Source of the DNA: Chloroflexota bacterium
GTDB taxonomy: Bacteria > Chloroflexota > Limnocylindria > QHBO01
DNA length: 37,970 nucleotides
Reading direction: 5' to 3'
Assembly: GCA_024636135.1 (NCBI GenBank)
Contig: JAGXHP010000144.1
Span: 1-37,970 of the forward strand
Part shown: positions 21,347-29,916 of the stretch, piece after piece
Layout: each line of letters starts with the position of its first letter
Numbering within the stretch: position 1 is the first letter of the stretch
Notes under the pieces: generated by a model
Databases searched by the model: none
What the model was told of the DNA's origin: nothing
Seen by the model: the letters and a program-made list of their open reading frames with translations, nothing else
Position numbers and translations under genes: made by a program

Positions 21347-23857
21347 ATGGAAATGCAGCGGATCGGCAACGTGCGCCCGGTGGCGATCGAGGACGAGATG
21401 CGCACGTCGTACATCGACTACGCGATGAGCGTGATCGTGGCGCGCGCGTTGCCCGACGTCCGCGACGGCCTCAAGCCCGTCCATCGGCGAATCCTCTACA
21501 CCATGCACGAGATGGGGCTGCGCTCGAATGCCGCCTATCGGAAGTGCGCCGGCGTCGTCGGCGAGGCGATGGCGAAGTACCACCCGCACGGCGACCTCGC
21601 GCTGTACGAGACGCTCGTCCGCATGGCGCAGGACTTCAGCCTCCGCTACCCGCTCGTCGACGGCCAGGGCAACTTCGGCTCCGTGGACGGCGATCCTCCC
21701 GCCGCCATGCGCTACACCGAAGCCCGCATGGCATCGATCACCGACGAGATGCTGGCCGACATCGAGAAGGAAACGGTCGACTTCGTCGAGAACTACGACG
21801 GCCGTCTGCGCCAGCCCACCGTCCTGCCGTCGAGGCTCCCGAACCTCCTCGTGAACGGCTCGTCCGGCATCGCCGTCGGGATGGCCACCAACATTCCGCC
21901 GCACCACCTCAACGAGATCTGCGACGCGATCCGCGCCCTCATCGACGACCCGGAGCTGAGCGTCGACGACCTGTGCGAGATCGTGACGGGGCCCGACTTC
22001 CCGACCGGCGGGACGATCTTCCGCTTCGAGGAGCAGCGGAACTCCCTGACCGGCGAGAAGGAGCGGATCGATGCGATTCGCCACCTCTACGCGACCGGCC
22101 GGGGTCGGATCATCGTGCGCGGCCAGGTTGCGTTCGAAGAGGCCCGCGGCGGCATGGCCGTCGTGATCACCGAGTTGCCGTACCAGGTGAACAAGACCAC
22201 CCTCATCGAGAAGATGGCCGATCTCGTCGCCTCGAAGAAGATCACGGACGTTCGCGACATTCGCGACGAAAGCGACAGAGACGGCATGCGGATCGTGGTC
22301 GAGGTGAAGCGCGACGGCTCGCCGCATACCGTCATGCAGCAGCTGTTCAAGCACACGCCGCTCCAGACCAGCTTCAGCGCCAATATGCTCGCTCTCGTCG
22401 ACGGCCAGCCGCAGACGCTCGGCCTGAAGAAGATGCTCGAGCACTACATCACGCACCGGCGCGACATCGTGCGGCGCCGGACGGAGTTCGACCTGGCGCG
22501 CGCCAAGGAACGGGCCCACGTCCTCGAAGGCCTGAAGATCGCCCTCGACAACCTCGACGAGGTCATCGCCACCATTCGAGCCGCCGCCGATGTCGACACG
22601 GCGCGCGCCGCGCTCATGAAGCGCTTCGGGCTGACCGACGTCCAGGCCAACGCGATCCTCGAGATGCAGCTCCGACGCCTGGCCGCGCTGGAGCGCAAGA
22701 AGATCGAGGACGAGTACAAGGCCATCATCCAGCTCATCAGCGAGCTCGAGGATCTCCTCGCCAACCCGCGCAAGGTCCTGCTCGTCATCAAGGACGAGCT
22801 CACTGACCTCGTCAAGCGCTACGGCGATGATCGCAAGACCCGCATCCAGGCCGACGCCAACCGCGAGCTGACCGCCGAAGACCTCGTCCAGGCCGAGGAC
22901 GTCGTCGTGACCCTCAGCCAGCGTGGCTACATCAAGCGCCAGCCGATCAGCACGTTCCGCTCGCAACGCCGAGGGGGCCGCGGCAAGCTCGCGATGCTGA
23001 CGCGCGAGGAGGATGCGGTCCGCCACCTGCTGGTGGCGAACACCCACGACAACATCCTGTTCTTCACGAACCGCGGGCGCGTGTTCATCACCAAGGTCCA
23101 CACCCTGCCGGATGCCTCGCGCCAGGCGAAGGGTCTGCCGATCATCAACCTGCCGGGCGTCCAGGTCGAGCAGCGCGAGTATGTCAGCGCGATCATCAGC
23201 CTCCCGCAGTTCGAGCCGGGCAGCTACCTGGTCATGGCGACCCGCAAGGGAATGATCAAGAAGACGTCGCTCGAGGACTACGCCAAGATCCGCGCCAACG
23301 GCCTGATCGCCATCAACCTGCTCGACGGCGACGAGCTTCAGTGGGTCGGGCTGTCGGACGGGCAGAACGACATCATCGTCGCCACGAAGAAGGGACAGGC
23401 GGCTCGTTTCAAGGAGTCCGAGGTCCGTCCGCTGGGCCGCGGCACGCAGGGCGTGACCGCGATCCGTCTCAAGAAGGACGACGAGGTCGTCGGCATGGAG
23501 GTCGTCGAGCACCTCTCCGAGCAGCTGCTCGTGGTCACCGAGCAGGGCTTCGGTAAGCGCACCGACGTCTCCGACTTCCCGGTCAAGCATCGGGCCACCG
23601 GCGGCGTGATCGCCAACTCGCTGAACAAGGACACCGGCGACGTCGCTGCGATCCGCCTGGTCGGCAAGGACGACGAGGAGCTCATGCTCATCACCGAGTT
23701 CGGCACGATCCTGCGGACCGAGGTCGGCGGCATCAACCGTTATCGGCGTGCGTCGCGCGGCGTGACGGTCATGAAGCCGCAGGACGAGGACCGCATCGTG
23801 AGCATCACGGTCTTCGTCGACGACCGTCCGCCCGAGGAGCTTCCGGAAGCCGAGTAA
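21347..23857 (+). CDS. gyrA: DNA gyrase subunit A
   Basis: 836 residues. The catalytic Tyr is Tyr123 in AAMRYTEAR. The C-terminal DNA-wrapping domain has the gyrase-specific GyrA box QRRGGRG (in SQRRGGRGKLAM), so this is gyrase, not topoisomerase IV. In the quinolone region (KYHPHGDLALYETLVRMAQ) Leu84 stands at the position of E. coli Ser83 and Glu88 at Asp87. S83L is the classical resistance change in E. coli. The tail ends ERPPEELPEAE-like and is acidic. ATG with a GAGAGGGA site. Cut and re-seals DNA in concert with GyrB to introduce negative supercoils. Confidence 0.97.
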   Translation: MEMQRIGNVRPVAIEDEMRTSYIDYAMSVIVARALPDVRDGLKPVHRRILYTMHEMGLRSNAAYRKCAGVVGEAMAKYHPHGDLALYETLVRMAQDFSLRYPLVDGQGNFGSVDGDPPAAMRYTEARMASITDEMLADIEKETVDFVENYDGRLRQPTVLPSRLPNLLVNGSSGIAVGMATNIPPHHLNEICDAIRALIDDPELSVDDLCEIVTGPDFPTGGTIFRFEEQRNSLTGEKERIDAIRHLYATGRGRIIVRGQVAFEEARGGMAVVITELPYQVNKTTLIEKMADLVASKKITDVRDIRDESDRDGMRIVVEVKRDGSPHTVMQQLFKHTPLQTSFSANMLALVDGQPQTLGLKKMLEHYITHRRDIVRRRTEFDLARAKERAHVLEGLKIALDNLDEVIATIRAAADVDTARAALMKRFGLTDVQANAILEMQLRRLAALERKKIEDEYKAIIQLISELEDLLANPRKVLLVIKDELTDLVKRYGDDRKTRIQADANRELTAEDLVQAEDVVVTLSQRGYIKRQPISTFRSQRRGGRGKLAMLTREEDAVRHLLVANTHDNILFFTNRGRVFITKVHTLPDASRQAKGLPIINLPGVQVEQREYVSAIISLPQFEPGSYLVMATRKGMIKKTSLEDYAKIRANGLIAINLLDGDELQWVGLSDGQNDIIVATKKGQAARFKESEVRPLGRGTQGVTAIRLKKDDEVVGMEVVEHLSEQLLVVTEQGFGKRTDVSDFPVKHRATGGVIANSLNKDTGDVAAIRLVGKDDEELMLITEFGTILRTEVGGINRYRRASRGVTVMKPQDEDRIVSITVFVDDRPPEELPEAE

Positions 23858-23909
23858 GTGAGTGGGACGGACCGGGCCGAGGCCCCCATCCCCGGACAGG
23901 CCGGGCGGG

Positions 23910-23925
23910 CGACGCGGCCGTCGCG
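23910..23925 (+). terminator. GC-rich hairpin after gyrA
   Basis: GCGACG-CGGC-CGTCGC, a perfect 6-bp stem with a 4-base loop, preceded by a weaker CCCGG/CCGGG hairpin in the 133-base gyrA-prs gap. There is no T-run after either, so intrinsic termination is uncertain. Confidence 0.3.
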
Positions 23926-23947
23926 ATGGAACCGCGGCTGCGTCCGG

Positions 23948-23953
23948 TAGAAT
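23948..23953 (+). promoter_or_regulatory. -10 box of the prs promoter
   Basis: TAGAAT, giving a predicted leader of about 31 bases with a CAGGAG ribosome site before the GTG. No -35 match. Confidence 0.5.
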
Positions 23954-23990
23954 CGGCGGTGCCTGACCCAGCGCCGCAGGAGACGACGCC

Positions 23991-25025
23991 GTGTACGCCG
24001 ACGAGTTCAGTATCTACGCCGGCAACGCCAATCGGCCGCTGGCCGAGCGCATCACGCGCTACCTCAAGACCCAGCTCGGCGAGGTCGAGGTGTTCCAATT
24101 CGCGAACGAGAACATCTTCGTCCGCGTCATGGAGAACGTCCGTGAGCAGGACGTCTTCCTGGTGCAGCCCACCAGCCGACCGGTCAACCAATCGATCATG
24201 GAGCTCCTGATCATGATCGACGCCTTCAAGCGCGCGTCCGCCGGCCGCATCACGGCGGTCATCCCGCACTACAGCTACGGACGGTCGGACAAGAAGGATC
24301 AGCCCCGCGTGCCGATCACGGCGCGCCTGATCGCCGACATGCTGACCGTGGCCGGAGCCGATCGCGTCCTGACCATGGACCTGCACCAGGGCCAGATCCA
24401 GGGCTTCTTCAGCATTCCCGTCGACGAGCTGACGGCCGTCAACCTGATCTGCGCGCACATCAAGGCCAAGCAGCTCGACGACATCGTGGTCGTCTCCGAG
24501 CTCGGCTTCGCCAAGAAGGCGCGCAACTTCGCCGAGCTCCTCTCCGCACCCCTGGCCATCGTCGAAAAGCGGCGCCTCGGTAACGAGGATCGCACCGAGG
24601 TGATGAACATCATCGGCGAGGTCGGCGGCAAGACGGCGGTGATCATCGACGACGAGGTCGACACTGCCGGCTCCCTGATGGAGGCGGTCGGCGCCCTCCA
24701 GGCTGCCGGCGCACGAGCGATCTACAGCTGCGCGACGCACGCCGTCTTCTCCGGATCGGCCCTCGAGCGCATCGCCGCCAGCGCGCTGACCGAGGTGATC
24801 GTGACCGACACCATCCCATTGCCGCCCGAGGCGGATGATCCCCGCATCACGGTCCTCAGCGTCGCCCCGCTGTTCGGGGAGGCCATCCGGCGCATCCACC
24901 GCGGCGAGAGCGTCGGCGCGCTCTTCAGCTCGGAGGTCCAGCTCGTCGAGGAGATGACGTTCTGGGACGAGGACGCCGACGACGAGCCACTGGCGGAACC
25001 CTTTCGCGTGAGCGCCGGCACCTGA
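23991..25025 (+). CDS. prs: Ribose-phosphate pyrophosphokinase (PRPP synthetase)
   Basis: 344 residues from a GTG. Transfers pyrophosphate from ATP to ribose 5-phosphate to make PRPP for nucleotides, His and Trp. Type I PRTase blocks: HYSYGRSDKKDQPRVPITARLIADML, VLTMDLHQGQIQGFF and the PRPP loop VIIDDEVDTAGSL. The flexible-loop area reads VVSELGFAKKARNFAELL where most have V-V-S-P-D-x-G-G, so the Asp and one Gly are changed. The C-terminus is about 25 residues longer than usual and acidic (EEMTFWDEDADDEPL). These suggest a divergent subfamily; activity is still likely. Its substrate is the product made by rpiB. Confidence 0.9.
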   Translation: MYADEFSIYAGNANRPLAERITRYLKTQLGEVEVFQFANENIFVRVMENVREQDVFLVQPTSRPVNQSIMELLIMIDAFKRASAGRITAVIPHYSYGRSDKKDQPRVPITARLIADMLTVAGADRVLTMDLHQGQIQGFFSIPVDELTAVNLICAHIKAKQLDDIVVVSELGFAKKARNFAELLSAPLAIVEKRRLGNEDRTEVMNIIGEVGGKTAVIIDDEVDTAGSLMEAVGALQAAGARAIYSCATHAVFSGSALERIAASALTEVIVTDTIPLPPEADDPRITVLSVAPLFGEAIRRIHRGESVGALFSSEVQLVEEMTFWDEDADDEPLAEPFRVSAGT

Positions 25026-25041
25026 GCGCTCGGTCCGGCCC

Positions 25042-25047
25042 TAGACT
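25042..25047 (+). promoter_or_regulatory. -10 box of a leaderless transcript before the LLM gene
   Basis: TAGACT followed by six bases (GGGACG) and a GTG at 25054. This is the same geometry as at glyA and rpiB and predicts a transcript beginning with the upstream ORF's start codon. Confidence 0.5.
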
Positions 25048-25053
25048 GGGACG

Positions 25054-25101
25054 GTGAAACACTTCCCCACGGGCTTCCGGCGCCCCGAGTCGGCACGGTG
25101 A
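25054..25101 (+). CDS. Leaderless 15-residue upstream ORF
   Basis: Reads MKHFPTGFRRPESAR and stops at TGA 25099-25101, which overlaps the GTG start of the oxidoreductase gene as GTGA. Its GTG is six bases after TAGACT. It may couple translation of the next gene, which has no good ribosome site, or act as a regulatory leader peptide. Not recognised. Confidence 0.4.
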   Translation: MKHFPTGFRRPESAR

Positions 25102-26048
25102 GCGACGTCCGTCTCGGCGTGCTGCTCTGGAGCCAGGCAACGACCTGGGACGACTTCGAGCGGGCCGCGATCAGCGTGGATCGGCTCGGCTACGACTCGC
25201 TGTGGACCTGGGACCACCTCCACGCGATCTTCGGCGACCCGCATCAGCCGATCTTCGAGGGCTACACCACCCTTGCGGCCTGGGCCAAGGTCACGGAGCG
25301 GGTCGGGCTGGGCCTGCTGGTCGGGGCCAACACCTTCCGCAACCCGGGCCTCGTCGCGAAGTCGGTCACCACCATCGACCACCTGAGCGGAGGGCGGGCG
25401 GTGCTCGGCATCGGCGGCGCCTGGTTCGAGCTCGAGCATCGGGAGCATGGCATCGAGTTCGGCACCAGTCCCGGACGTCGGCTGACGTGGCTCGATGAGT
25501 CGGTCGGGGCCATGCGATCGATGCTGGACGGCGTCGCGGTCAGCTCGCCGCCCGACGGCGTCTATCAATTCGACGAGCTGCGCCAGTACCCCGCGCCCCT
25601 GCAGGAGCACCTGCCGATCATGATCGGCGGTTCCGGCGAGAAGAAGACGCTGCGCACCGTGGCGAAGTACGCCGACATGTGGAACGCCATGGGGAGCATC
25701 GAGAAGCTGCAACGCAAGGACGCGGTGCTGCGGGAGCACTGCGAGGCCGTCGGGCGCGACTCCACCGAGATCCTGCGGACCGTGGGCTGCAAGCCGATCA
25801 TCCGCGACACCGAGGCCGAGGCCCGGCGGGTCTGGGAAGCCCAGATGGCGCACAACCGCACGCCGATGGCCGACGTGATCGACGACAACACGTTCTGGGT
25901 CGGGACCCCGGACCAGATCGCCGAGACGATGATCGCCTGCCGCGACATCGGCTTCGAGACGTTCCTGGCGGAGCTGGCGGCTCCCTATGACGCCGAGACG
26001 CTTGAACGCTGGATCGGTGAGGTCAAGCCGATGGTCGACGCGGCCTGA
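25098..26048 (+). CDS. LLM-class flavin/F420-dependent oxidoreductase
   Basis: 316 residues, luciferase-like monooxygenase TIM barrel. RLGVLLWSQATTWDDFERAA at the N-terminus, DSLWTWDHL (about 33), LGLLVGANTFRNPGLVAKSVTTIDHLSGGRAVLGIGGAW (the typical non-prolyl-cis-peptide and cofactor region) and QEHLPIMIGGSGEKKTLR. The type resembles predicted F420-dependent enzymes, but no F420 gene is in the window, so FMN use is also possible. The substrate is unknown. GTG start, coupled by GTGA to a 15-residue upstream ORF. Its 3' end overlaps the convergent PhnD-like gene by 64 bases. Confidence 0.88.
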   Translation: MSDVRLGVLLWSQATTWDDFERAAISVDRLGYDSLWTWDHLHAIFGDPHQPIFEGYTTLAAWAKVTERVGLGLLVGANTFRNPGLVAKSVTTIDHLSGGRAVLGIGGAWFELEHREHGIEFGTSPGRRLTWLDESVGAMRSMLDGVAVSSPPDGVYQFDELRQYPAPLQEHLPIMIGGSGEKKTLRTVAKYADMWNAMGSIEKLQRKDAVLREHCEAVGRDSTEILRTVGCKPIIRDTEAEARRVWEAQMAHNRTPMADVIDDNTFWVGTPDQIAETMIACRDIGFETFLAELAAPYDAETLERWIGEVKPMVDAA

Positions 26049-26899
26049 GCAGGACCGCCCGCAGGTCGAATCTCGCGTCGCCACCTGGCGTTCCACCACG
26101 CGGGGAGGAGCCCCGCCTGGCGCACCGTGTCGAGCATGCGGCGGATGTCGTCGTACGCCGTCGACGGCAGTCCGACGAAGCCCTCGATGCCGGCCGCGTC
26201 GAAGACCGCCTTCGCCGTCTCGTCCGATCGAAGCGCGCAGAGGCCGGCCGTCAGCGTTGAGCGCTGGCGTGCGGTGAGTCGCTGGGATGACGCCACGACC
26301 GGCTGAATGGTGGACGGGCCGAGTGCCGCGACGATCCGGATCCTGCGACGAAGCGACCGGTCGGAGCGCATCCACACGCCGAGCACCTGGGAGTCGATGG
26401 CCGCCCAATCGGCGCGGCCGTCGAGGACCATGCGCAGCGCCTCGTCGTGGAACCCCGCCTCGATCCACTCGCCCAGAAAGTCGGGGCCGAGTCGTGATGC
26501 GGCGAGATGATGCAGCACGACCATGAAGCCCGAATGGCTGAACGGCTCGTTGTAGGCCCAGCGCAGTCCGCGCAGATCGGCGAAGTCCGAGGCTGGCGCG
26601 TCGGCACGAACGACGACGTCCGAAAAGTAGACGGGCCGGCCGCCGTACCGTCGGCCCCGCAGGATGGGCGCGGCCAGGACCTCCATGCGAATGGCCCCCG
26701 CATCTTCGAGGAGGAGGTACGGGATGCTGCACACGAAGCACACATCATCCACGTCCTGGGCGCAGCGCCGGTAGTTGGCCGCGACCACGAGCTCGGCCGG
26801 GCGTCGGAGCCAATCGCCCATCCGACGGGCGGCAAGGGCGTAGGCAGGGAGCACCCCGGGCGCGAGATGCGTCGCGACGTGCAGCGGCGCGGCGCTCAC
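25985..26899 (-). CDS. PhnD/SsuA-type periplasmic-binding-fold protein without a signal peptide
   Basis: 304 residues. Pattern of the phosphonate-binding-like (PF12974) fold: LHVATHLAPGVLPAYALAARRMGDWL, DVCFVCSIPYLLLE, a second-lobe block PVYFSDVVVRADAPASDFADLRGLRWAYNEPFSHSGFMVVLHHL, and a DGRADWAAIDSQVLGVW hinge. These proteins usually feed ABC importers, but no signal peptide, lipobox or transporter gene is present, so it may bind its ligand in the cytoplasm. The start is a GTG at 26899 that overlaps the stop of a 14-residue ORF. The last 20 residues lie antisense to the LLM gene end. Confidence 0.72.
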   Translation of the reverse strand: MSAAPLHVATHLAPGVLPAYALAARRMGDWLRRPAELVVAANYRRCAQDVDDVCFVCSIPYLLLEDAGAIRMEVLAAPILRGRRYGGRPVYFSDVVVRADAPASDFADLRGLRWAYNEPFSHSGFMVVLHHLAASRLGPDFLGEWIEAGFHDEALRMVLDGRADWAAIDSQVLGVWMRSDRSLRRRIRIVAALGPSTIQPVVASSQRLTARQRSTLTAGLCALRSDETAKAVFDAAGIEGFVGLPSTAYDDIRRMLDTVRQAGLLPAWWNARWRREIRPAGGPAQAASTIGLTSPIQRSSVSAS

Positions 26900-26940
26900 G
26901 CGGCGCTCGCCATCGGCATCAACTCGTTCGACGTGTCCAT
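26896..26940 (-). CDS. 14-residue upstream ORF with strong ribosome site, coupled to the PhnD-like gene
   Basis: MDTSNELMPMASAA, starting at ATG 26940 with GGAGGG seven bases upstream (26948-26953). The stop TGA overlaps the GTG start of the next gene as GTGA. The downstream GTG has no ribosome site of its own, so translation of the binding protein probably depends on this ORF. A frameshift in a longer N-terminus is the alternative. Confidence 0.45.
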   Translation of the reverse strand: MDTSNELMPMASAA

Positions 26941-27026
26941 GGGCGGACCCTCCAGCCTCGAATCATGTCGCTCGCCCGCTCGGCGGTCAAGGTGTGGCGC
27001 CGCAAGGAGCGGGCGGCGCATCGGGC

Positions 27027-27032
27027 TATACT
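27027..27032 (+). promoter_or_regulatory. -10 box of the secA promoter
   Basis: TATACT, ten bases before the secA ATG. The predicted leader is only about 3-5 bases and no ribosome site lies before the ATG, so secA is probably translated leaderless or nearly so. Confidence 0.5.
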
Positions 27033-27042
27033 CGGCCTCCCG

Positions 27043-29916
27043 ATGTTCAAGTTCCTGTCCCGCCTGGGGGACTCCAACGACCGCGAGGTCCGCGGACTCG
27101 AGCCGCTCGTCGAGCGCATCAATGCGCTCGAGCCGGAGATCCAGGCCCTATCCGATGCCGAGCTCGCCGGGCAGACCGATGCGCTCCGCGGCCGGTTGCG
27201 CGAATCGATCGGCGAGATCATGGTCCCGATCGAGGCCCGCGAGAGCGATCCCGACGCGGACGCGGCCGAGTCAGCGCTGGCCGGCGCCGATGCGGCTCGG
27301 CTGGCGGACCAACTGAAGCGACAGCGCGAAGCGGAGCTTGCACGGATCAACGCCGCGCTCGAGGAGATCCTGCCGGAGGCCTTCGCGTCGGTCCGCGAGG
27401 CGATGGTCCGGGCACTCGGCAAGCGGCATTACGACGTCCAGCTCATGGGCGGCATCGTGCTCCACCGCGGCGCGATCGCGGAGCAGCGCACGGGCGAGGG
27501 CAAGACCTTCGTGGCACCCCTGGCGGCATTCCTCAATGCGCTCGTTGGTCGGGGCGTGCACGTCGTCACGACGAACGACTACCTCGCCAAGCGCGACGCG
27601 CAGTGGATCGGCGCCGTATTCCATCGGCTCGGGATGAGCGCCGGAAGCGTCCAGCATGCCGGCGCCTTCGTCTACGACCCGGACTTCCCCGCGACCGACG
27701 AGCGACTGCGCGACCTGCGGCCCGTATCGCGCCAGGAGGCATACGCGGCTGACGTCACCTACGGGACGAACAACGAGTTCGGATTCGACTTCCTGCGCGA
27801 CAACCTGGTCATCGAGCTTCCCGCGCGGGGGCAGCGCGGCCACTACTTCGCGATCGTGGACGAGGTCGACAACATCCTCATCGACGAGGCTCGGACGCCG
27901 CTCATCATCAGCGGCAATGCCGAGGAGTCGGCCGACAAGTACCTCCAGTTCGCCCAGCTCGTCCCTCGGCTGACGGCCGAGGAGGACTACGTCGTCGACG
28001 AGAAGTTCAAGCAGGTGGCGATCAGCGAGGCCGGCACGGACAAGATGGAGAAGTGGCTGGGCGTCGACAACATGTTCGCCGACGACTTCAGCCTGGCCCG
28101 GCACCTCGAGCAGGCGCTCAAGGCCCAGGTCCTGTATCAGAAGGACCGCGACTACGTCGTCAAGGACGGCGAGGTCGTCATCGTCGACGAGTTCACCGGC
28201 CGGCTCATGCCGGGGCGCCGCTGGTCGGAGGGGCTGCACCAGGCAGTCGAGGCCAAGGAGGGCGTCGCGGTCCGCAACGAGCAGCGCACCCTCGCCACAG
28301 TCACGTTCCAGAACTACTTCCGGATGTACGACAAGCTCGCCGGCATGACCGGCACCGCCGAGACAGAGGCGGAGGAGTTCGCGAAGATCTACGGGCTCGA
28401 GGTCGTCGTCATCCCGACGCACCGCGAGATGATCCGCGCCGACTACGCCGACCTCATCTACGCCACCCAGAAGGGGAAGTGGAACGCGGTCGTCGACGAG
28501 ATCGCGGAGGAGCACGAGAAGGGACGACCCGTCCTGGTGGGCACGATCAGCGTCGAGATCAGCGAGATGCTCGGCGACATGCTGAAGCGCCGCGGCATCA
28601 AGCACAACGTCCTCAACGCGAAGCTCCACGAGAAGGAGGCCGAGGTCATCGCGCAGGCCGGCCGATCCGGCGCGGTCACGATCGCGACGAACATGGCGGG
28701 CCGCGGCACGGACATCCTGTTGGGCGGCAACCCGGAGGTGCTCGCCACCGAGATGCTCCACAAGCAGGGCACGAACGTCCTCGAGGCGACGCCGGAGCAG
28801 TACGCGGCGGCGCTTGCCCAGGCCGAGGCGCAGTGCGCGGCGGACAAGGAGCGAGTCATCGAGGCCGGCGGCCTGCACATCGTGGGGACCGAGCGCCACG
28901 ACGCGCGCCGCATCGACAACCAGCTCCGCGGCCGTGCCGGTCGCCAGGGTGATCCCGGCAGCTCCCGGTTCTACCTGTCGCTCGAGGACGACCTCATGCG
29001 TCGCTTCGCCAGCGACCGCGTCCAGAGCATCATGCGCACCCTCGGCTTCACCGATGACACCGCGCTCGAGTCGAAGATGGTGAGCAAGACCATCGAGAAC
29101 GCCCAGACCCGGGTCGAGGGCTACAACTTCGACACGCGCAAGCACGTGGTCGAGTACGACGACGTCATCAACCGCCAGCGCGAGACGATCTACCGCGAGC
29201 GCGATCGCATCCTGCGATCCTCAAACCTTGGGCCGACCGTCGAGGCCATGCTCGACGAGGAGCTGGCCGCGCTGGTGGCCGAGCACACCGCAGCCGAGTA
29301 CGCCTCGGAGTGGAATCGCGACGGGCTGAAGACGCAGCTGGTCACGATGGCGCCGACACTGACCGATGCGGACCTGCGGGTCATCGACGAAGCGGCCGAC
29401 CCGGCGATCCTGGTCGAGACGCTGACCGAGACGATTCGGGAACGCTACGAGGCAAAGCGCCGCGAGGTCGGGGACGACGGGATCGGCGTGCTCGAGCGGC
29501 TCGTGCTGCTGCGCGTCATCGACTCGCTGTGGGTCGAGCACCTGACCGCGGTCGATGACATGCGGCGCGGCATCGGCCTGCGAGCCTACAGCCAGCGCGA
29601 CCCGTTGAACGAGTTCAAGATCGAGGCCTACCGAATGTTCGACGAGCTGAAGTCGACCATCCGCCACGACGTCACCCACACGATCTTCCGCGTCACCGTC
29701 CATGCCCATGCGCCTCAGCCGCGCCCCATGGCGCGCAACGTGGTCGAGGGCCGGGCCGCTGTCGCCGCGACCGCGTCGGCGGGAGGCGCGGCCACCGCGG
29801 TTGCGACGGCCGACAACGGGGCAGCCGCGCCCGCCCGCTCCGGGCCGAAGCTCGGCCGCAACGAGCCGTGCTACTGCGGCTCCGGCAAGAAGTTCAAAAA
29901 GTGCCACGGGGCGTGA
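27043..29916 (+). CDS. secA: Preprotein translocase motor ATPase SecA
   Basis: 957 residues from ATG 27043 (MFKFLSRLGDSNDREV). The motor pushes unfolded preproteins through SecYEG. Walker A is RTGEGKTFVAPL, the DEAD-like box is IVDEVDNILIDEARTPLIISG, the second helicase half has NMAGRGTDILLGGNPE and GRAGRQGDPGSSRFYLSLED, and the C-terminal zinc site is NEPCYCGSGKKFKKCH. An Ala/Gly-rich linker precedes the zinc finger. The open frame continues upstream to 26965 but lacks SecA-like sequence and crosses the -10 box. The stop overlaps the next GTG. Confidence 0.98.
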   Translation: MFKFLSRLGDSNDREVRGLEPLVERINALEPEIQALSDAELAGQTDALRGRLRESIGEIMVPIEARESDPDADAAESALAGADAARLADQLKRQREAELARINAALEEILPEAFASVREAMVRALGKRHYDVQLMGGIVLHRGAIAEQRTGEGKTFVAPLAAFLNALVGRGVHVVTTNDYLAKRDAQWIGAVFHRLGMSAGSVQHAGAFVYDPDFPATDERLRDLRPVSRQEAYAADVTYGTNNEFGFDFLRDNLVIELPARGQRGHYFAIVDEVDNILIDEARTPLIISGNAEESADKYLQFAQLVPRLTAEEDYVVDEKFKQVAISEAGTDKMEKWLGVDNMFADDFSLARHLEQALKAQVLYQKDRDYVVKDGEVVIVDEFTGRLMPGRRWSEGLHQAVEAKEGVAVRNEQRTLATVTFQNYFRMYDKLAGMTGTAETEAEEFAKIYGLEVVVIPTHREMIRADYADLIYATQKGKWNAVVDEIAEEHEKGRPVLVGTISVEISEMLGDMLKRRGIKHNVLNAKLHEKEAEVIAQAGRSGAVTIATNMAGRGTDILLGGNPEVLATEMLHKQGTNVLEATPEQYAAALAQAEAQCAADKERVIEAGGLHIVGTERHDARRIDNQLRGRAGRQGDPGSSRFYLSLEDDLMRRFASDRVQSIMRTLGFTDDTALESKMVSKTIENAQTRVEGYNFDTRKHVVEYDDVINRQRETIYRERDRILRSSNLGPTVEAMLDEELAALVAEHTAAEYASEWNRDGLKTQLVTMAPTLTDADLRVIDEAADPAILVETLTETIRERYEAKRREVGDDGIGVLERLVLLRVIDSLWVEHLTAVDDMRRGIGLRAYSQRDPLNEFKIEAYRMFDELKSTIRHDVTHTIFRVTVHAHAPQPRPMARNVVEGRAAVAATASAGGAATAVATADNGAAAPARSGPKLGRNEPCYCGSGKKFKKCHGA

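Noticed and set aside
21215..23590. 791-codon open frame on the minus strand opposite gyrA
   Set aside because: It is antisense to an unmistakable gyrA; its product is Asp/Leu/Arg-rich without motifs, as expected from GC-rich codon bias.
27271..29145. Long minus-strand frame opposite secA
   Set aside because: Shadow of secA with no recognisable domains.
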